Shown piece by piece: positions 42,870-49,178 of a stretch of DNA of 64,000 nt. The notes under the pieces were generated by a model, which ran no database searches, had not been told where the DNA came from, and saw nothing but the letters and a program-made list of their open reading frames with translations. This DNA is from Candidatus Saccharimonadota bacterium (lineage in GTDB: Bacteria; Patescibacteriota; Saccharimonadia; Saccharimonadales; Saccharimonadaceae): positions 1-64,000 of the forward strand of contig JAILQE010000006.1 of the NCBI GenBank assembly GCA_024699125.1, in the 5' to 3' direction. Position numbers and translations under genes: made by a program. Each line of letters opens with the position of its first letter. The first letter of the stretch is position 1.

Positions 42870-45002
42870 TTACAGGCCAAGGCCCTTCCAACCATTGTCC
42901 CGTTTAGTTTCATCTGTATTGTCTTTGTAAGGATTGCCGTCATAATCGACACCATCCGTCTTTTCAGTCGGATCATTAAGTGTGTCTGCATTACTGTCGA
43001 CGTTCCCTGGTTGGAGCTTCATCTCCCCTGGATTATCACAATCAGGCACGTAGGTGTCGATTGGATTCACAGGAGTCGTCGGCTCCGGTTGATTCCTTTT
43101 GACCTCATCGTCGTGTTTCTTGGCAGACCCGTCATTCATAGAATTATTCGGGTTCTGAACAGATGATGTAGGTTTCGGGCTAGGGGTCGGAGATGCCGTC
43201 GGCTTAGCCGTTGGTGTAGGCGTTGCAGTTGCCTTCGGCACTCCAGTATCCTTACCTGTGCCATTTCCATCGTTCGGGTTAGAACCCCCGATCTTTGAAT
43301 CTTCGGGGTTCTTCTTTGGCGTAGGTGTCGGGGTTGCGGTCGGGGTAGGGGTTGGCGTCACCGTTGCCGTCGGCGTCGGGGTCGACGTAGACGTCGGCGT
43401 TGCCGTAGGTGTCGGTGTCGGGGTCGACGTAGGAGTTGGGGTCGGGGTCGACGTAGGTGTCGGGGTAACCTTCTTAGTCGGTGTCGGGGTCGACGTAGGT
43501 GTCGGGGTAACCTTCTTCGTCGGTGTAGGCGTAGGGGTTACCTTTTTTGTCGGTATAGGCGTAGGGGTCGGCTTTTCTTTCCTTGGCAACAACGGCGCAA
43601 TATCGTAGATATCGTACCACAGGTACCAAACGCTACCATCTTTATTTTCGATGGTGAAGAAAATAGCGTCATCCCATTTCTTTGCCTCTTTGTATCCTTC
43701 CTCGATTACGAGATTCGGAAGATCCTCGTACAGGTCTCTATGCGATCTTACGACCGCCTCTGTCTCGATTTCTTCATCGTAACCTACCGTACCGGAGTGC
43801 AACTTCCAGAACGCTACAGCGTACTGAAAGTATGACTTATTGAGTGTTCCGTCGCTTTTCAGAAAGGAAGACAAGTTCTTTTCATCCTTCTGATACAGAG
43901 ACATGTACTCTTTTACCCAGTACGGGGTTTTGTCACCGAGCCTATACTCTGTCATCAGACAAATTGCGTAGCAAATGTCTGGGTTTAAAAGACGTTCCTG
44001 CCGAAATTCTTTCCCCATTGCCTCGGTAGATTTCCTGTCACGAAAGGGTGTCGCCACCGCATCGCCCAAGAGCCGGTCTTCCACACCGAAGTCTCGTGAA
44101 GACAACTCCGGTTTGGTTTTTCCAAGCTCCCAGCCGGCGAGATTCATAATATAATCAAATCTCGCATTAGCCATGTCGTAGACCTCTTCCATTTCCTTCC
44201 CGTTCTTATCGTCGTCATCCGAGACAACGACAGTCACGGTCGGGGTTGCGGTCGGGGTTGCAGTAACGCTAGGTGTTGTTGTTTCTGAAGTCGAGGTCGT
44301 AGACTTTTCAGGGGTCTTGTCTCTATTTGCATAAAGATAAGCCCTGTAGCCAAACAGCCACGCCAACAGTGCTGCTCCAATAATTGCAAACAGTACCAAC
44401 AATACCATCCACCACTGGTAGTTCTTTGCTTTTCTCTTAGACCGAGCTTTTTTGAAGTACTTTCTCCTACTATCGTAGAAGTGCACTCTCGCCCAGTTCA
44501 TGAGCAAATGCGTAAACCCAATGATGATCAGCGCCACTGGCAGGACAAAACACATGCTATAGAACCATCCCTGCTCAGCGACGTCTCGATATAACGCGGT
44601 CGCTTTACCGAGGATTCCAGCATAACCAACGATTACCAGTGCCAGCAAAAGGTGCTCCACGAACGTTGCACCTTCCTTATGGGCTTCTCTTGTAACGAGC
44701 ACAAGAGCAGCCACGGAAAGGACTATTACTACACCGTAGAGCCATAGCCGGCCTGAATCAACGAAGTGTGCAGCTAAGGCGGCAATTGCCGCGATAACTA
44801 CCCAAGCTACCGGAAACCTTCTGATTTTCGTGTTTTTCACAGATTTTCTTAAAGGGAGAAGATTTCCATACCCGTACATCTCCTTGCCGGTATTACCAGC
44901 GAGCCAGAGATACACGAGAGTAACGAATGCAATGATGATGGTTGAAGGCACAGGGCCAATCCAACCAATCAGATTTGATAATCCGTTCAAAATACCCTTC
45001 AT
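42870..45002 (-). CDS. Six-TM protein with exported domain and Thr-Pro repeat stalk
   Basis: 710 residues. Six membrane segments in the first 220 residues (for example [50 protein letters not shown]), a basic loop [12 protein letters not shown] before the last, a Ser/Thr linker, an independent domain of about 200 residues ([20 protein letters not shown], a peptidase- or lysozyme-like helix pattern, unassigned), a long TPTP repeat (about 475-590) and an acidic C-terminus. Start 45002 chosen because AAAGGAGG lies five bases before it. Enclosed by inverted repeats with the promoter outside the right one. No family recognised. Confidence 0.65.
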   Translation of the reverse strand: MKGILNGLSNLIGWIGPVPSTIIIAFVTLVYLWLAGNTGKEMYGYGNLLPLRKSVKNTKIRRFPVAWVVIAAIAALAAHFVDSGRLWLYGVVIVLSVAALVLVTREAHKEGATFVEHLLLALVIVGYAGILGKATALYRDVAEQGWFYSMCFVLPVALIIIGFTHLLMNWARVHFYDSRRKYFKKARSKRKAKNYQWWMVLLVLFAIIGAALLAWLFGYRAYLYANRDKTPEKSTTSTSETTTPSVTATPTATPTVTVVVSDDDDKNGKEMEEVYDMANARFDYIMNLAGWELGKTKPELSSRDFGVEDRLLGDAVATPFRDRKSTEAMGKEFRQERLLNPDICYAICLMTEYRLGDKTPYWVKEYMSLYQKDEKNLSSFLKSDGTLNKSYFQYAVAFWKLHSGTVGYDEEIETEAVVRSHRDLYEDLPNLVIEEGYKEAKKWDDAIFFTIENKDGSVWYLWYDIYDIAPLLPRKEKPTPTPIPTKKVTPTPTPTKKVTPTPTSTPTPTKKVTPTPTSTPTPTPTSTPTPTPTATPTSTSTPTPTATVTPTPTPTATPTPTPKKNPEDSKIGGSNPNDGNGTGKDTGVPKATATPTPTAKPTASPTPSPKPTSSVQNPNNSMNDGSAKKHDDEVKRNQPEPTTPVNPIDTYVPDCDNPGEMKLQPGNVDSNADTLNDPTEKTDGVDYDGNPYKDNTDETKRDNGWKGLGL
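43310..43580 (-). repeat. TPTP-coding tandem repeat
   Basis: Short units of the type GGTGTCGGGGTCGACGTA recur and encode Thr-Pro dipeptides, some with inserted KKV ([12 protein letters not shown], three times). In-frame simple repeat likely to vary in length by slippage. Confidence 0.85.
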
Positions 45003-45074
45003 GGGGGCCTCCTTTGTCATAATGTTACAACGGGGGCTCACGCTCCCGAGGGGAAAGGGAACGATTTGTTTCAT

Positions 45075-45125
45075 GCACGGTTTCTCAGATCCATCAAAAA
45101 ATGGGGATCTGAGATGATTCGGTTG
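45075..45125 (-). repeat. Right copy of inverted repeat pair, inside the 5' leader
   Basis: GCACGGTTTC (45075-45084) and CTGAGATGATTCGGTTG (45109-45125). Between them CTCAGATCC (45084-45092) pairs with GGATCTGAG (45105-45113), a strong local hairpin. The whole block is transcribed as part of the leader of the gene at 45002. Confidence 0.85.
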
Positions 45126-45174
45126 TTAATGGTCGTCTAATTTAAGTTTCCACCTCTTAAACTTGACTACTTAC

Positions 45175-45203
45175 ATTTTATCACACTTTCGCTTTTTTGT
45201 CAA
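45175..45203 (-). promoter_or_regulatory. Promoter of the TM/TP-repeat protein gene, outside the inverted repeat
   Basis: TTGACA (45198-45203), 17-bp spacer, TAAAAT (45175-45180), minus strand. The start would be near 45168, giving a leader of about 165 nt that includes the right inverted repeat. Confidence 0.8.
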
Positions 45204-45272
45204 TGGTTTTAACACCTTTTTCGCTTATGTTAAATTTTGTATTAAAAGGGTTGTGTTTTCCCTGTTTTTTGA

Positions 45273-45346
45273 CACAAAAAATGCGCCTTTTTGGCGCCAA
45301 AATCCTTTTAAAATGGGAATGGGGTCGTGCGAATGGGCACGACCCC
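45273..45346 (-). terminator. Double terminator after the hendecad-repeat gene
   Basis: First GGGGTCGTGC (45321-45330) / GCACGACCCC (45337-45346), then GCGCC (45283-45287) / GGCGC (45293-45297) followed on minus by the U-tract from the As at 45273-45281. Confidence 0.82.
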
Positions 45347-45361
45347 TGTGTGTGCAGTTTT

Positions 45362-46189
45362 TTAACCTTCTTCCTCCTCTTCGTTAAGAATAGTGATGAT
45401 GTCTGCGATAGTGTTGACCGTAAAGTCGTCCGCCGTCTTGCGGGCCACAAACAACTTATCGCCGAGCTTGCGCACCGGCACCAGCTCAACAGACATACCA
45501 TACTTCTTAAACACCTCGAGGTCGGCTCGAGACTCGATGTTCTTGTCGTTAATTCTGGAGATCAGGTCAACCTTCGCCTGGCTGCCAGTCATATCGACCA
45601 GAACGAGGCCATTGTCGTCGACATATTTCCAGATCTTTCCGGCAGCAATCAGGTTCGTCGCGGTAGCCTTCGACTTCTTGGCGGGCTTATCGGGATCCTT
45701 AGTAGTATCCTTTGTTGCCTGAGCCTTGATCGTGTTAGCCTCGGCTTCTGCCTGAGACTTGATCGTTTTAGCCTCGGCTTCTGCCTGAGACTTGATGGTC
45801 TGAGCTTCCTGGGTTGCCTTGTCCTTGATGGTCTGAGCTTCCTCGGTTGCCTTGTCCTTGATCGTCTTGGCCTCGGCTTCTGCCTGAGACTTGATGGTCT
45901 GAGCTTCCTGGGTTGCCTTGTCCTTGATGGCCTGGACATTAGGCTGAGGTGCTGCTTTGGGAGTCACCTTCTTAATGGCAAGCTCCATCAGCTCCTTCGC
46001 CTGATCGGTCGAAGCATCATACACCTCATAGTCGGCATAGAGGCTGGCCGGGGTAACATTCCCAGCTTCGATTTCAGCCTTAAGTTCCGCAAAGGAGATA
46101 TACGTGCCACTTTCAGTGTTGAAGAAATCCTTCTTCTTGTTATTGGGGTTCTTCCCCTTATTGTTGTTATTATTCGTAGTCTGACTCAT
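45362..46189 (-). CDS. Hendecad-repeat coiled-coil protein
   Basis: 275 residues, no signal peptide. An Asn/Lys-rich start, a small domain (TYISFAELKAEIEAGNV), then six to seven tandem 11-residue repeats of the type TIKDKATQEAQ and TIKSQAEAEAK (about residues 92-162), a Lys/Asp linker, and a C-terminal alpha/beta domain ending in five Glu. Eleven-residue periodicity gives a right-handed or straight coiled coil as in LEA-like and some surface/filament proteins. Start at 46189 from AAGGAGG eight to nine bases upstream. Near-identical 33-bp DNA repeats at about 45700-45930 make copy-number change likely. Function unknown. Confidence 0.65.
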   Translation of the reverse strand: MSQTTNNNNNKGKNPNNKKKDFFNTESGTYISFAELKAEIEAGNVTPASLYADYEVYDASTDQAKELMELAIKKVTPKAAPQPNVQAIKDKATQEAQTIKSQAEAEAKTIKDKATEEAQTIKDKATQEAQTIKSQAEAEAKTIKSQAEAEANTIKAQATKDTTKDPDKPAKKSKATATNLIAAGKIWKYVDDNGLVLVDMTGSQAKVDLISRINDKNIESRADLEVFKKYGMSVELVPVRKLGDKLFVARKTADDFTVNTIADIITILNEEEEEG

Positions 46190-46257
46190 ATTTGAGTTCC
46201 TCCTTATATGTTTTATATTTTTGAAAAAGACTTGACTCTTGGTTGCTATATATAAAA

Positions 46258-46284
46258 CGGAGGGCAAATATTGAGCCCGACCGT
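46258..46284 (-). promoter_or_regulatory. Leader hairpin of the hendecad-repeat gene
   Basis: On the transcript CACGG-TC-GGGC pairs with GCCC-T-CCGT across a 9-base loop, 75-95 nt upstream of the start codon. Confidence 0.5.
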
Positions 46285-46336
46285 GTTTTAAAGTTCAGAG
46301 TTTTACGAGCTGCACACATCTCGCAAAACTGTTAAC

Positions 46337-46386
46337 ATTGTAGCACAAAAGTGCGAAAAAGTCAATAGTAATGACACAATTTTGTG
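46337..46386 (-). promoter_or_regulatory. Promoter of the hendecad-repeat gene with two dyad operators
   Basis: TTGACT (46360-46365), 17-bp spacer, TACAAT (46337-46342). The spacer holds the palindrome GCACAAAAGTGC (46343-46354); a second dyad CACAATTTTGTG (46375-46386) lies just upstream of the -35, between the two divergent promoters. Confidence 0.65.
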
Positions 46387-46421
46387 CTTATGGTTAGGTT
46401 CTTTCCCTGTTTCAAATTTAC

Positions 46422-46450
46422 TTGACTATTTGTTTATAGTATGTTATTAT
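46422..46450 (+). promoter_or_regulatory. Promoter of the gene at 46509
   Basis: TTGACT (46422-46427), 17-bp spacer, TATTAT (46445-46450); about 50-nt leader ending in a strong Shine-Dalgarno. Confidence 0.78.
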
Positions 46451-46508
46451 TGCATGCACGCATCAACATAGTATTTATTTGCGACCTATGAGGGGAAAGG
46501 AGGCAAAT

Positions 46509-46835
46509 ATGAACATTTCAGAAGGTTTTGAACGTAATGTGCTTTATGATGTTTTAAGTTACCCAACCATTCAGGACCTGACAAAAGCATTCGAGTATTA
46601 TAGAACCAATCTCGACGCCAGGATCGTCAGAATGAGTTGCGTACACCGGACTACGAAAGTTGCCCACGTGGCAAATGTCGAAATTACAGTTCGCAGTTTG
46701 GCGTACGGCCATGATAACCCCGCTTATGTTTCGTTTAGCGGTGACATCGTGCATGGTAAGATTGAGGGTGGACGCGGGGCCTATACTGCGATTATTCAAA
46801 CAGAAAATGGGACCGGATCATTTACTTTCGAATAA
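46509..46835 (+). CDS. Small hypothetical protein
   Basis: 108 residues from the ATG five bases after AAAGGAGG (an upstream in-frame ATG lacks one). A helix LYDVLSYPTIQDLTKAFEYY is followed by a beta-rich half (VAHVANVEITVRSLAY, AYVSFSGDIVHGKIEGG, YTAIIQTENGTGSFTF). No signal, no membrane segment, no known family. Divergent from the hendecad-repeat gene with shared dyads, so probably co-regulated. Confidence 0.6.
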   Translation: MNISEGFERNVLYDVLSYPTIQDLTKAFEYYRTNLDARIVRMSCVHRTTKVAHVANVEITVRSLAYGHDNPAYVSFSGDIVHGKIEGGRGAYTAIIQTENGTGSFTFE

Positions 46836-46850
46836 CACCTTCTAACAGGG

Positions 46851-46875
46851 GCCCGGGCGGAAGCTCGGGCTTTTT
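46851..46875 (+). terminator. Terminator after the gene at 46509
   Basis: GCCCGGGC (46851-46858) / GCTCGGGC (46863-46870) with GGAA loop and five Ts. Confidence 0.85.
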
Positions 46876-46914
46876 GGTGGGCTTAAGAGGAGGGAGGACG
46901 CTCGCTGAAGGAGG

Positions 46915-46965
46915 CTGGGTGCTTCGCACCCAGAATCTCGCTTCGCTCGATGCGAACCCTATAGG
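46915..46965 (-). repeat. Hairpin plus tRNA-T-arm-like repeat unit
   Basis: Perfect hairpin CTGGGTGC/GCACCCAG (46915-46933), then ATCTCGCTTCGCTCGATGCG and AACC (from 46935). The second part is related to 47119-47145, which interrupts a tRNA fragment. On minus it reads GGTTCG-CATCGAGCGAAGCG, like a tRNA T-loop running into a repeat. Confidence 0.5.
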
Positions 46966-46978
46966 CCAACCCCCATAC

Positions 46979-47017
46979 CAGAGAAAAAAACAGGGCCTAA
47001 AGGCCTGCTTTTTTCTC
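46979..47017 (-). terminator. Terminator after tRNA-Gly
   Basis: AGAGAAAAAA...CAGGGCC / GGCCTG...TTTTTTCTCT, an almost continuous stem directly after the encoded CCA end of tRNA-Gly, with a U-rich right arm on minus. Confidence 0.82.
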
Positions 47018-47092
47018 TGGTGCGAGTGGAGGGGGTCGAACCCTCATCCCAAGTTTGGAAAACTTGTATACTAACCGCTGTACTACACTCGC
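47018..47092 (-). tRNA. tRNA-Gly (anticodon TCC), CCA encoded
   Basis: Minus strand: acceptor GCGAGTG/CACTCGC, D-arm with GGTTAGTA, anticodon stem CAAGT/ACTTG with loop TTTCCAA (TCC), T-loop GGTTCGACC, discriminator A at 47021, CCA at 47018-47020. 75 nt. Confidence 0.95.
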
Positions 47093-47174
47093 GTGTGGGG
47101 CGGGAAACAGGAAACGGATCTCGCGCTACGCGCTCGATTCGAACCTGTGACCTTCTCTGCCACACAGTTCTATC
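47093..47174 (-). pseudogene. Interrupted duplicate of the tRNA-His 3' half
   Basis: 47094-47113 repeats exactly the 20 bases at 47175-47194 that cover the tRNA-His CCA and acceptor end. Beyond it a 23-base insert (47114-47136) interrupts the T-arm, after which TTCGAACCTGTGACCTTCT resumes the tRNA-His order back to the anticodon arm. No acceptor or D-arm 5' half exists, so it is not a functional tRNA. Confidence 0.78.
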
Positions 47175-47176
47175 TG

Positions 47177-47254
47177 TGGGGCGGGAAACAGGAATCGAAC
47201 CTGCGACCTTCTGGACCACAATCAGACGCTCTAACCAACTGAGCTATTCCCGCC
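47177..47254 (-). tRNA. tRNA-His (anticodon GTG), CCA encoded
   Basis: Minus strand: extra 5' G (G-1) opposite C73, the histidine identity pair; acceptor GCGGGAA/TTCCCGC; D-loop AGTTGGTTAGA; anticodon loop TTGTGGT with GTG; T-loop GGTTCGATTCC; CCA at 47177-47179. 78 nt. The last base pair of the anticodon stem (A31-C39) is mismatched. Confidence 0.93.
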
Positions 47255-47276
47255 ATCCTTCGCTATTATATCATAT

Positions 47277-47600
47277 TTAGCGGTGAATGCCAGGGTTAAT
47301 GCCGGGATTTTTTGGCATTAACGGGCGCGAAGGCATCGGACGCGTGGTAAGAGGTTGGCTAGAGACAGGGGCAGCTGGGGTGTAGGTTTTGGCGCGCATT
47401 TGGCCGGTGGCGGAGCCGAGTTGGGAGTCACCGTATCTCTTAATAAATTGGCGATTTTGATCTATAGCACGGCGCGCGGCGAAGGTTTCGCTAGAGGCGG
47501 CGCCAATTTGGCCGCCATTTTGCGAGCGCGCAAAGGCAGATGAGTGAAAAACCTCGTCTTTATCGGGGTGGCTAATGTATTTTAGGAGTGGATTATTCAT
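47277..47600 (-). CDS. Conserved hypothetical protein
   Basis: 107 residues. N-terminal half is charged and Gln/Ser-rich (HSSAFARSQNGGQIGAASSE), the C-terminal 35 residues are Pro/Met-rich (RPMPSRPLMPKNPGINPG). No signal or membrane helix. Directly follows the tail-anchored protein gene (one base apart), in the tpiA operon. Function unknown; disordered character suggests a structural or adaptor role. Confidence 0.55.
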   Translation of the reverse strand: MNNPLLKYISHPDKDEVFHSSAFARSQNGGQIGAASSETFAARRAIDQNRQFIKRYGDSQLGSATGQMRAKTYTPAAPVSSQPLTTRPMPSRPLMPKNPGINPGIHR

Positions 47601-47601
47601 A

Positions 47602-48357
47602 TTATTTCTTTGGTAATAAGAGGAAGGCTACGGTGCCTACGGCGGCGCCAAGGATAATCGTCAGGATGATGGCGATAATTGGGCCGATGTGGGAGTCTTT
47701 CTCTGGTTTATCGATGATTTGGACTGGGCCAGTCGGGGCTTCAACAGCGGTAGGCTCTGGTTTTTCGTAGACATTCTTTGAAAGTGGGCGTTTTTCGACC
47801 TGCACTGATTTTACAAATGGGGTATCTGGGGTCTTTAGGGCCTGAAATTCTGGTTCTTTGGCGGCTGGTGCCTCTATTACTGGGGCTTTTTCCTCTTTGG
47901 CTTTTTTGACGCTTGAACCAAAGAGTGAGCTACGGACTTTTTTGGATTTGGCCTCGGTGAGCTCGGCAGATGGGCGTGGAGCAGAAAGTGGGCGTTTTTC
48001 GACCTTGGCTGCGGTGAAAAATGGCTCGTAATCTTCGATCACACCATAAGATAATTCTCTGGTAGTAGTAAAAGTCTTGGCTTTTGGCTCAAAAGTTTCT
48101 GGTTTTGGAGCTGGGGTTGGAGCTGGAGTAGGTTTAACAGGGGTGACTGGCTTTGGAGCCGGCTTCATAGCTGGTTTTGGTGCTACTGGGCGGACAGGTT
48201 GGACTGGTTTGACCTCTTTAACTACAGTTCTGCGCACAAAAACAGCGGTAACTGGCTGAACAGGGGCCGGTTTTGGGGCCGGTGCAGGCACAGTTTTAGC
48301 TGGCGCCGCGGTAGGGCGCTTTTTTGCGGGGGCAAAATCTATGTAGCGTTTCGTCAT
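47602..48357 (-). CDS. Proline-rich tail-anchored membrane protein
   Basis: 251 residues. About 210 cytoplasmic residues rich in Pro, Lys and Ala, with the motif VEKRPLS occurring twice (about residues 118 and 194) and AKSKKVRSSLFGSS between; then one C-terminal membrane helix (HIGPIIAIILTIILGAAVGTVAFLLL) and PKK. This orientation (large cytoplasmic, tail anchor) is uncommon in bacteria. It starts next to the tpiA stop. No family recognised. Confidence 0.6.
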   Translation of the reverse strand: MTKRYIDFAPAKKRPTAAPAKTVPAPAPKPAPVQPVTAVFVRRTVVKEVKPVQPVRPVAPKPAMKPAPKPVTPVKPTPAPTPAPKPETFEPKAKTFTTTRELSYGVIEDYEPFFTAAKVEKRPLSAPRPSAELTEAKSKKVRSSLFGSSVKKAKEEKAPVIEAPAAKEPEFQALKTPDTPFVKSVQVEKRPLSKNVYEKPEPTAVEAPTGPVQIIDKPEKDSHIGPIIAIILTIILGAAVGTVAFLLLPKK

Positions 48358-49127
48358 TGAGTTACTCTTTTAGCTACTTCGATTATATCAGTGAACTCGT
48401 TTAAAATCAAGCTGGAGCCGCTCATGAGAAGGCCATTTACCCCTGGAACGGTGAGGTAGGCACCGGCATTAGATGGGTTGATACTGCCGCCAAATAGAAT
48501 AGGGGTGGCGGCGGCGATTTCCTTGCCATAGGTTTCTTCGAGCGTAGCGCGGAGCATTTTCACGGCTTCGGACACTTCATCAGGGGTGGCAAGGCGAGCA
48601 GCGCTGTTACTTGAGATGGCCCAAACTGGGTCGTAGATAAAGATTACTTTGCTGACGTCCTCTGTAGAAACATCATTTAAGGCGCCAAGCATTTGGTCGC
48701 GTAAAACATCGGCGGTTTCATTGAAGGCACGTTCGGATTCGGTTTCACCGAGGCAAACAATCGGGGTAATTTTGTTGCGGAGGGCAGCCGCAACCTTCTT
48801 TTGAATATCCTTGTCGTCTTCGTGGAAAATATGGCGGCGTTCGGCGTGACCAATAATACAATAATCGGCAATGCCACGCAGCTGGGTAAAGGATGTTTCC
48901 CCTGTAAAGGCACCAAAATCACGATAAAACGCGTTTTGGGCGGCAAGCTTAAGTTTGTGGCGGTCTACCTGTAAAGACAGAGGCTGCAAAGCCAAAGTTG
49001 GCGGCGCAACGATGATTTCGAGATTGCGATACACCGGTAACGCCTTTAAAAGTTTATGAAGATAGATGGAAGATTCACCAACGGTAAAATTTAACTTCCA
49101 GTTGCCCACGATATAAGTTTTTGCCAT
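48354..49127 (-). CDS. tpiA: Triosephosphate isomerase homologue with Glu-to-Asp catalytic base
   Basis: 257 residues with the full TIM order: GNWKLN (Asn9, Lys11), IIGHAERR (His94), PILFGGSINPSNA and LLMSGSSL. The catalytic Glu of YEPVWAIGTG is Asp166 here (YDPVWAISSN), the following loop-6 tip is changed, and the Ser of GHSERR is Ala95. In model TIMs Glu-to-Asp at this place costs about three orders of magnitude in rate, and changes at the neighbouring Ser can partly rescue it. It may be a slow or repurposed isomerase. TATAAT (49134-49139) is six bases before the ATG. The PfkB-aldolase fusion is divergent. Confidence 0.88.
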   Translation of the reverse strand: MAKTYIVGNWKLNFTVGESSIYLHKLLKALPVYRNLEIIVAPPTLALQPLSLQVDRHKLKLAAQNAFYRDFGAFTGETSFTQLRGIADYCIIGHAERRHIFHEDDKDIQKKVAAALRNKITPIVCLGETESERAFNETADVLRDQMLGALNDVSTEDVSKVIFIYDPVWAISSNSAARLATPDEVSEAVKMLRATLEETYGKEIAAATPILFGGSINPSNAGAYLTVPGVNGLLMSGSSLILNEFTDIIEVAKRVTQ

Positions 49128-49178
49128 ATATAAATTATAGCATAAGCTTTTTTAAAATCCCTATGTTATAATTTGTTT

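Noticed and set aside
43310-43580. Regularly spaced repeats resembling a CRISPR array
   Set aside because: They are in frame with a long gene, encode Thr-Pro, units are short and unequal, and no spacers or cas genes are present.
42870-45002. The 710-residue protein as a transposase or recombinase serving the flanking inverted repeats
   Set aside because: It is a multi-pass membrane protein with a Thr-Pro stalk; no DDE, Tyr or Ser recombinase motif was seen.
45700-45930. 33-bp tandem repeats as a CRISPR or noncoding satellite
   Set aside because: They encode 11-residue coiled-coil repeats in frame; no unique spacers.
47093-47174. A third, complete tRNA between tRNA-Gly and tRNA-His
   Set aside because: The 5' acceptor half and D-arm are missing and the T-arm is interrupted; described as a fragment instead.
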